A stretch of DNA of 64,000 bases from Hevea brasiliensis (Eukaryota > Streptophyta > Magnoliopsida > Malpighiales > Euphorbiaceae). The notes below the pieces were generated by a model. It was not told where the DNA came from. It made no database searches and was given only the letters and a program-made list of their open reading frames with translations. The stretch is from assembly GCF_030052815.1 (NCBI RefSeq), contig NC_079509.1:45192750-45256749 (forward strand), in the 5' to 3' direction. The translations under genes and the position numbers were made by a program. How positions within the stretch are numbered: position 1 is the stretch's first letter; every line of letters starts with the position of its first letter. Of this stretch, positions 57,157 to 64,000 are shown piece by piece.

Positions 57157-58745
57157 ATGAGCGGCGCTGAGGGTCAGAGAGTAGCGAGCCCCCCTTTCGT
57201 CCATGTCTCATGGTCATCGGATGAAGTTGAAGTGGTCGGACCAGGTGGGCGATCTGAGCCTCCAACGACTTCCGCTTTAGTTCGTGGTCGAGCAGCTCAA
57301 TCAAGGCAGACATCTTCCTCGGGTAGAGAAAATCTCCCGATGGACTAGTTTCCGTCGGTCCTCCAGGAGACCGATTTGTAATTCATTAGTCAAGAATACA
57401 ACCTTCGAACAGACTCCTTCGAGCTTATCAGATGCCATGGCGATCTCACAACTGATCACTTTTTCGAGGAAAATGATGCGACCATGGTGTACGAAGAGCA
57501 ATTAAAAGCCAGGCTTCGGTTTCCCCTTAATGACTTCTTCAAGGACGTCCTGAAATTTCACCTCGTAAGTGTAGCCCAAGTGCATCCGAACTCGTGGCGA
57601 ATCCTGGTGGCTTTCAGAGGTTTATGCTGGGCCAAGAGGCTCGATCCTATAACAAAGGTGTTTGTCGAGCTGCATAGGCTTACTCGACAAAAGGACGACG
57701 AGTACTGGTTCTTTCAAGCAAAATCGCACTGCAAGCTTTTTACCGATCTGCCCTCCTCACTGAAGAATTGGAAAAATCGCTTCTTCATGTTGAGGAGCAA
57801 GATTCCGAACGGTTTCGAGGGTTTCCCCTGTAGCTGGCAATATCTGGTCCCGCCACTTCCGAAGCATGTCGCCCTGAGTAGGGATGAGGGTGCCATGGTA
57901 ATGGAGCTGAAGGATCAGGCGGCCACTCAGAAGTTCTCCTGCTTAGAGGCAGTGATGGCCGAATTGCACCATTGGATGATGCGGTTGGTTACTGGCGAAG
58001 AATACGAGCTTCAGCTCTCTGACCTCAGCCCTGGTACTTTCTATATCTCTGATCTCTGGGCCTTAGCGAACTCACTGACTTTTCTTTGTACAGGTATGGT
58101 GGGCAGCGAGGCTTCCAAAGAGAGCCGAAAGCGTAAGAGGGAGGTCTCCAGGAAAGTGCGGGAAATGAAGCGCGCCGAGGCCTCGCAGATGCCAAGGCAT
58201 GATTCAGGAGAGGTGCTGGGAGGCTCGTCCTGACCCTTGGGACAGCCGGTCCCTGAAATAGAAATAGCTCAGTCTCCTCCTCGATAAGAAGAGCCACCGC
58301 CTCCACCTGCTCTTTCGAGTGCGGAAGGTGGTCCCTCCCAACCCACTGTAAGGACTTTGTCTCGTGGTGCCCAGGTCCTCATTCATACTTTGGAGAAGAA
58401 TCGCTCTGTTCGGGGGAACTTGGGTTTGGCTAAGGTTCTGGGAGCTTCCATCTACCTCTAGGAGGATCGGCACAGGCTGACCCCGGGCAGCATCGACGAT
58501 CTCCTGGCCCATACGATGAGCTTGAGTGTGGAGAGCTTGGTAAACCAGCATATAATCAGGGAAAAGGCTCATCTTCTGAGGCAGGAGATCCTGAAGGCGA
58601 TCCAGGATGCAGCTTTCGCCCGAGCTCAACTTTCATTCGCCCAGGACTATATAGCTGAAATCGAGGGTCAGATGAAATCCTATGAGGATAAATTGGCCGA
58701 GTAGGCTCATGAACTCAGAGAAGCTCAGGCGCTCCGAACTGAAAC
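57157..58745 (+). pseudogene. Large forward ORF in the Tat-like LTR, antisense to the element
   Basis: A single frame from ATG 57157 runs for about 530 codons, broken by roughly seven stops (for example near 57346, 57376, 57385, 58231, 58288 and 58702). The best-preserved block is open at 57484-58233 (249 codons): 'RFPLNDFFKDVLKFHLVSV', 'WFFQAKSHCKLFTDLP', then a basic, NLS-like 'ESRKRKREVSRKVREMKRAEA'. A coiled-coil-like region follows (58516-58704). The C-terminal tail is lost here but survives at 47018-47187 in the other LTR. The N-terminal half resembles proteins called antisense or additional ORFs in Tat elements. Function unknown. Possible small intron around 58030-58094 (ends 'tttctttgtacag'). 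Confidence 0.55.
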
Positions 58746-58795
58746 TGTGTGATACTGAAACACTGTGAAACTGTGTGTTTCAGTGAAAAAGAATA

Positions 58796-60392
58796 CCGAG
58801 AAAGAACCCGAAACATCGAGTCAAGGCTAAGAGGCGACTCGTATAAGGTTTGTGCACAACTAACTATTTTATTACTTTTCACTTCTAAATTGATTTGAAC
58901 AAGTTTATTTTATGATTTATAATTTTATTGTGTTGAGGATTTTAATTTGTTGAATGAAATTGTATAAATTAAATGTAAATTTTCTTATACATTTAAGGAT
59001 TTATTGCATGGTTTTGAGAATTGTAAATTTTAAGTTTGATGTGTTACCAACTTTGAGCATGAATTTATGATGATTCAATATGTTAATGGTTTATAAACAC
59101 TTGGTAAATAGAAATTGTTTTGAATATGATTTGAAACCACAGTTGACATAGCAATATATGTTGTGAATTCTCATTAGCTTGTCTAGTGAGATATCTCCTG
59201 CACTAGATGGGGTGAGTTTCTTCCTCTCTGGCTTGCCAGTTGGCGAAGAGTTTGAATGAGTACTCATATATACTAGCTAGTCTTTGTTCCTCCCTTTTAG
59301 CCTCGATTATTGGGAGAGTTTGAAATGTCATGGTGTATAACACGGCATCTATTTGAATTTTGGGTCATAGGTTCAACTGTGTGAATTGTTGGCAACGCCC
59401 TTTAAATTATTCATGGTTTGATAAATTGTGATTGAAATAAATAATTTGTCAGAGATTCAAAATATTTTTGTATTGTTTTGGGATTTAAAAGAAATGTAGA
59501 TAAATAGTTACTATTTGATCAAAATGTTATTCAAATGAATAATTTATTGATTTCTGAATGTTATGAATTTTGAAGAAGTTAGAAATTTTAAATTTTTATT
59601 TGTTATGAATTGTCAAAGCATAACTTGTATTAAGTTTTAAATTATTAGTTTGTGCACCACTGAGTTCACCACTCAGCGATAGCTTTGTATCTTTGTCATG
59701 GTGAAAGAAAATATAAAGCGGTGGCGAGATTCTTGAAAGATCTTCACGAAACTATCTTCGGGTATATCATAGGTATACCATTGTACATTAGATTTTGATG
59801 TAATTCTGTAATTATATGTATGTAATTTCATTTGAGCAGTTGTATCAATTCTTTTGTAATATATTTTTGGACTGTAATCAAATAAAAATTATTGTAATAT
59901 TATCTTGAGATTTTATGTACTTATAAAGTTTTGTGCTACTAAATTTTTAATGCTCCTATGAATGTAAATATTAATTTTGTTACCTTAATGAGATATTTCA
60001 ATGTTTGATTTAATTTAAACAATGTATTGAGTTGCTTGTGCTGATTTGTGAAATGTGTTTGAATAATGCAGTTGTGATTGAGAAATATATTGAGAGTGTC
60101 TTTATTTTCAGGTTTTGAAGAACTGTTTTTTCAAAATACAAACGGCATTCTGCCGAAATTTTTATAAAAATTGCGGAGATTTTAAATATCTAAAAATTTA
60201 ATTTATGTTTGGACTTTAAATAAAGGTTTTTAATATCTGAAAAAAAAAAATTACCCTCCAATTTAAAAATGAACGAAAATTATTTTAAAATCTCTTGTAG
60301 TATATTTAATGGGTTACCAGTAGGCGAAGTACGGTAATTCATTAGGTGTACTACGGGAGCATGTTACATCTTACGAGAAATAGGATGTGACA
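58796..60392 (+). repeat. Solo LTR in the env-like ORF, right part
   Basis: Continues the LTR of 39970-40819 after the Tat-like element and ends GGATGTGACA followed by TSD GATGA (60393-60397). Contains 'caccactgagttcaccactcagcgatagctttgt' (59655-59690), a hairpin-like motif seen in other plant Ty3 LTRs. No ORF. The reverse frame 60539-60351 is incidental. Confidence 0.78.
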
Positions 60393-60397
60393 GATGA

Positions 60398-61397
60398 TGA
60401 ATATAAGCAGATTGAATGGCAACATACTATTTATTATCCTGTGAAGTTTTGGAAGGAAATAGCCCCTTATGGAGGCTATTATAGGCAGAGGACAACAAAG
60501 GCAACTAGGATTGTGGATCCTGTGTTTAAGTATCTTCATAGATTCATATCTTATATTGTCTTAGGCAGAGGGCACATCAATAGTATTGTGGGTGCTAGAG
60601 ACTTATTTTTCTTATGGTGCATGAAGGAGAAAAAACCAGTTAGTACAGCTCACTTCTTAGCTACCCATTGGCACCAAACTGTTATTAGGCCCACCATAGG
60701 TAGTATAGTTTTTAGGGGATATATCACTGCTATAGCTAATTCATTTGGCTTTGATGCTAACCTGTACAAGCTTGTACCTATTTCTGGTGAATCATACTTG
60801 GATAGCACAATGTTGCTCCACATGGATTTGTGTGAGAAGAAAGGGCACACTTACGTGTTATTACAGTAGCATAGTGAAGCTAGTGGTTCTGCAGCACCAG
60901 GTGCTTATGCATCAGCAGACCCTATGTAGGTACCCCAAGCTGCTACTGAAAAACAACCTTCACCAGAAATTTTGTCAGTTTTAAAATCCCTAGAAGCTAA
61001 AGTAGCTAGTCTAACTGCACAACCCTCAATTCCTCCTCCAGAAACCATAACATTTCTTGATCTTTTAAAAGGGTTAGAAACTAAAATTGATGCCTTGGCT
61101 AAGCAACAGGTAAAGCAGCAGGAAAAGAGACTTAAAAGGAGTTTTTTGTCTCTTAAAAAAAAACAAAAGCAGCATGAAATTCAAATGTTGGAGCTCTATA
61201 ACAAATTGGCTCAATCCTTCGATAATTTATACCAATGGGGCCAAGACATATTCCAACAGATGAAGGACCTGACAGAAAACTTAGAGACAGCCTTTGAAGC
61301 CTCAGACTACCAAGAAGTCCCTGCTGAACCTCAAGCAGACCCTAATGCAGCAACTCTTATGCCACCTACAGACCCATCAGTAGCAGCAAAGCCTTGA
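60398..61397 (+). pseudogene. env-like ORF of the Athila-like element, 3' part
   Basis: The frame resumes exactly after the TSD and is open to a TAG near 60867 ('YYPVKFWKEIAPYGGYYRQR', 'FISYIVLGRGHINSIVGARD'). It continues in a Gln/Lys-rich C-terminal half (60972-61397, 141 codons) that looks coiled-coil and ends at 61397. This is the conserved, most recognisable portion of Athila ORF-1-like/env-like proteins. No membrane anchor is evident, so an envelope role is not supported by this copy. Confidence 0.7.
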
Positions 61398-62893
61398 CAA
61401 CAACAGCAGTAGCAGAAGTCTCTTTAGTTTAGCAGTAGTTTAGGCTTTGTTCCAGTCTTAGTTTTAATTTTATTTTTAGTTTTTGTCTTAGGTTTACTTT
61501 TGTAATTTGTTTGTTGAATTTCAAACTTTGGTAACAGTTTTAGTTTATTTTATTTTATGACTGTGCTTGCACTTTGCACATTTCCTTTAGCCTATTTTAT
61601 CTTATTTTATTATCTAATATGCTTTTGTAGTTGTGAATATGGTTATTTTATAAAATGCTTTCTAGTTTGCTTTTTGAGTTAATTGTTTAGTTATATTTCA
61701 TTGCATTTTTAATTTTCTTGCACATTATTTTGGTACTTTATACTTTATTCAGTCCTAACTTTATTGATATTGATGAGTTGCACAGTTTACTTTGAGCTAA
61801 ATATGTTTAACATCATCATGAGGTAACAGCTTGCCCTTTGTGCTATTTATGCTTATGGTATGTTGACAATGCTTATGCTTTTGCTTACCCTAAGTAATAG
61901 GTTAAGTAACATCTTAAGCAATTTCTTAAGTGTAAATTCATACATTTGGGATACTTTTTAACATTTTTCTCTCTAAAGCTTCATTGTTAATATCATTTTG
62001 AGCTTAATTTTGGAATTCTTGAGCTTATATTGATTTAATTCCCAATTGTATATATTTCATTAATTGATTAGTTCACACAATTTTGCCCATCTTTGCATTC
62101 ATTTTAGATATTGAGGATAATGTCTCATTTGAGTTTGGGGGTGAGGGCAATATTTTTGCAAAATTTTTAAAATTTTTACAATTTTTGAGCATTTTCATTC
62201 ATTCATTTATTGCATTTCATTCATTCATACATAGTTAGTCCATACACTTATACTTATACCACACATATGTCTATACTCATACACATACACTTGCATATAG
62301 TTTTCATATATATTACACTTAGTTTTAATTTGATTTATGCATTCATTTTAGGATCATACATATCATTAAAATAAATTTTTACCTCGTCCTTAGAGGATTA
62401 AGAGTTGCTTGGAAGAGTAATCGAACTTACTTTTAGAAGGGTTTGATGGATTGAAAGTTCTGGATGGGTGCAAGGTTATTAGATTCTTGCCTTAGTTTAT
62501 ATCTTTTTAGCCAAGGGCCACCCAATCAATTGCATTGAGTTTGAGTGCCTAGAAAAAACTCTAGAGTAAGAAGTAGCTAATTGATGCCTCACCAATCCTA
62601 GAACAATCATTCTAAACCTTTCAAGGCGAAATCATAGCATGCATTTGAGAAAGAAATGATCTAAGCATTTTTTGGATTTTAAATCCACATTATAGCCTTA
62701 GCCAATCTCACTTTAAAATTTCCCTTTGAAACTAATTTAAGCTTATATTTATCCCTTTCATTTCTTTGGAACCCACATTAATGCCTAGCCATAAACCCAA
62801 ACACTTACCTACCCTTCATGAGAATAATTCTTTGAGTGATAGATACACTATAAAAAAATAATAAAAAAAGAAAAAATATATATAGAAAAAAAG

Positions 62894-62983
<90 letters not shown>

Positions 62984-63702
62984 ATTAGTTAGGAGAAGTG
63001 ACTAAAGTAAAATGGCTAGCAAATTCAATTATGGTATGTACAGTAATTCACCACCCAAGTACACAAAGAAATGAGTTTGGGAATGAATAAAAAGGCACAA
63101 TTGTATTTCAAAGTCGATGTTATTTGTGTAATCTCTCTAAATGCTTCAAAGTTATATGCTAGCATTGGTGGATAGTTGTAAAGTTCCTTCTCCCATTTGA
63201 TTCTTAAAAAAAAAAAAAAGGGTTGTGTGTCTTGATCTTTCAACAATTTGACTATTCTCATGCTTTGTTACCTTTATCCTTTCCTTGTTAGCCACATTAT
63301 CACCCCCTTAGCCCTATTACAACCCTTGAAAGTCCTTTTGATTTTTTGATAGTGTTTTGCTACATTAATGGAGATTGGAATAGGAGAATTGCCTATGGGA
63401 TTGGGATATCATTCATCCTTTCATTTATTTCCATCATTATTTGAGACACTTTAGTTTATGGATTGCTCTAGAGTCTATTTAGGTATGATTATTCTTTGTG
63501 ATGATATGGATAATTGACCCAAGGCTAAGCAGTGATTACTTTGGTAAGGATTGAATTCATTGTACCTTGAAAGTGGGTATATGGTTTGTTGGTGGCTAAA
63601 GGTAAGCTTGAAAGCTTGGATAAGTAGTTTTCATGAATTTAAGGGAAGGTACCCCAATTGCATTAATTATTTTTAATTTGCTTAAGGACAAGCAAAGGTT
63701 TG
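61398..63702 (+). other. 3' untranslated region of the Athila-like element
   Basis: No gene; the reverse frame 63261-63025 is unsupported. A first PPT-like 'gagtttgggggtgaggg' lies at 62131-62147, a (TA)n microsatellite at 62896-62982, and 'cttaccctaagtaat' type motifs at 61880-61940. Confidence 0.65.
62896..62982. repeat. (TA)n microsatellite
   Basis: About 85 bp of pure TA in the 3' UTR of the Athila-like element. Confidence 0.97.
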
Positions 63703-63717
63703 AGTTTGGGGGAATTT
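63703..63717 (+). other. PPT of the forward Athila-like element
   Basis: AGTTTGGGGGAATTT two bases before the 3' LTR, preceded by 'gcttaaggacaagc'. Confidence 0.85.
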
Positions 63718-63719
63718 CT

Positions 63720-64000
63720 TACACTCATTTCATATAGGCATTTTAGGATAGTTTTGTATCCATTTTGCCCTTATATTTTAGCATATTTTATGTTTTTAGC
63801 TTTATTTTAACTTATTTGTTAACTTTAGTTACTCTATATTTGATTTTTATAATTTTGTTGTTTTTAATAAGTTTTGTGGTAAATTGAAGTTCAATAAATG
63901 CATTAGGAGGTAATTTGAAGAAATTTGGGGCCCTTTAAGTATGGAAAAAAGTTGAAAAAATCAAGCCTTGAAAAATTAAGTTGGCTGAAATTTGCATGAG
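63720..64000 (+). repeat. 3' LTR of the forward Athila-like element, cut by the window
   Basis: Matches 30492-30772 with scattered differences, including a first base pair TA instead of TG. About 1.44 kb more should follow beyond the window. Confidence 0.88.

Larger units (their letters stand above)
40820..58795 (-). mobile_element. Tat-lineage Ty3/gypsy element, reverse, with long ORF-bearing LTRs
   Basis: The 5' LTR is 53462 to about 58795 and the 3' LTR is 40820-41934 plus 47018-47913. The reverse PBS ATGGCGACTTCACTGGGGA (53459-53441) is of tRNA-Arg type, common in Tat/Ogre elements. The PPT region GTAAAGAGGGACAGC (reverse, 47928-47914) directly precedes TGTCGACACC, the start of the 3' LTR. 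Reverse-strand pol (52850-49427) has RT, an extra RNase H of the Tat kind, and integrase. A gag is not found in the 0.6-kb leader. The left flank is AGAAG; the right end lacks the TGTCGACA terminus, so that side is truncated and no TSD can be confirmed. Confidence 0.82.
53462..58795 (-). repeat. 5' LTR of the Tat-like element, truncated at its U3 end
   Basis: Starts (forward) TGTCGCAAGG like 40820 and carries the same 117-bp tandem repeats (54000-54390). It continues with noncoding sequence and two forward ORF units (56144-56557 and 57157-58745). At about 58745-58795 it passes into a short 'gaaactgtgtgatactgaaacactgtgaaac' stretch and then the outer solo LTR, so the expected TGTCGACA end is missing. 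Visible length is 5.3 kb, and the full LTR would exceed 6 kb, which is within the range for Tat/Ogre elements. Confidence 0.72.
30492..64000 (+). mobile_element. Athila-like Ty3/gypsy element, forward, extends past the window
   Basis: 5' LTR 30492-32211, tRNA-Asp-type PBS 32218-32235, gag from 32363, protease, RT, RNase H and integrase to about 37855, env-like ORF 39091-39969 plus 60398-61397, PPT 63703-63717, 3' LTR from 63720. The first 280 bp of the 3' LTR match the 5' LTR. All domains follow Athila order, and the extra ORF after pol is typical of the lineage. The left 5-bp flank is CTTGT; the right TSD lies outside the window. It is interrupted by a 20.4-kb nested insertion (39970-60392). 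Many Gln, Trp and Arg codons have become stops, so it is an old, dead copy. Confidence 0.88.

Overview
The window looks like a repeat-dominated, AT-rich stretch of a eudicot nuclear genome. I found no intact host gene, tRNA, rRNA gene or CRISPR array. Almost everything I can assign is a plant LTR retrotransposon, a TRIM element, a MITE or an endogenous pararetrovirus (caulimovirid-like) fossil, much of it nested. I cannot name the species. Boundaries rest on TG...CA ends, primer-binding sites (PBS), polypurine tracts (PPT) and short target-site duplications (TSDs) read by eye.

Left third (1-16.5 kb): a broken pararetrovirus-like locus. A forward arm (1-1.49 kb) and a reverse arm (4.58-2.3 kb) face each other across a promoter-like region with a reverse TATA box. 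Coat-protein-like and movement-protein-like sequence continues on the reverse strand at 13-16.5 kb. The locus is split by an Athila-like Ty3/gypsy element (4580-12970, reverse, TSD ATATT) that has lost RT, RNase H and most of integrase. One of its LTRs holds a 993-bp composite of two TRIMs: a 151-bp-LTR TRIM forward, and a Cassandra TRIM with 5S-rRNA-like LTRs in reverse. A MULE-type MITE (TSD GGTATCAAC) interrupts the movement-protein region.

Middle (16.5-30.5 kb): low-complexity and unassigned DNA, then a decayed reverse-strand retroelement carrying a plant-transposon-protein-like pseudogene. That element is split by a 4.6-kb solo LTR (21460-26094, TSD TATAC). An AT-rich tandem array of about 280-bp units follows.

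Right half (30.5-64 kb): one large Athila-like element in forward orientation (5' LTR 30492-32211; gag, protease, RT, RNase H, integrase and an env-like ORF; 3' LTR starting at 63720 and leaving the window). Its env-like ORF is split by a solo LTR (TSD GATGA). That LTR is split by a Tat-lineage Ty3/gypsy element in reverse, whose long LTRs carry forward-strand ORFs with their own TATA boxes. The Tat 3' LTR is in turn interrupted by a truncated copia element. Insertion order is therefore Athila, solo LTR, Tat, copia.

None of these elements looks autonomous. Each has stops, frameshifts, lost catalytic residues or large deletions. The points of most interest are the composite TRIM/Cassandra insertion, the ORF-bearing Tat LTR, the opposed pararetrovirus arms with different modules, and the short inverted filler at the copia/Tat junction.
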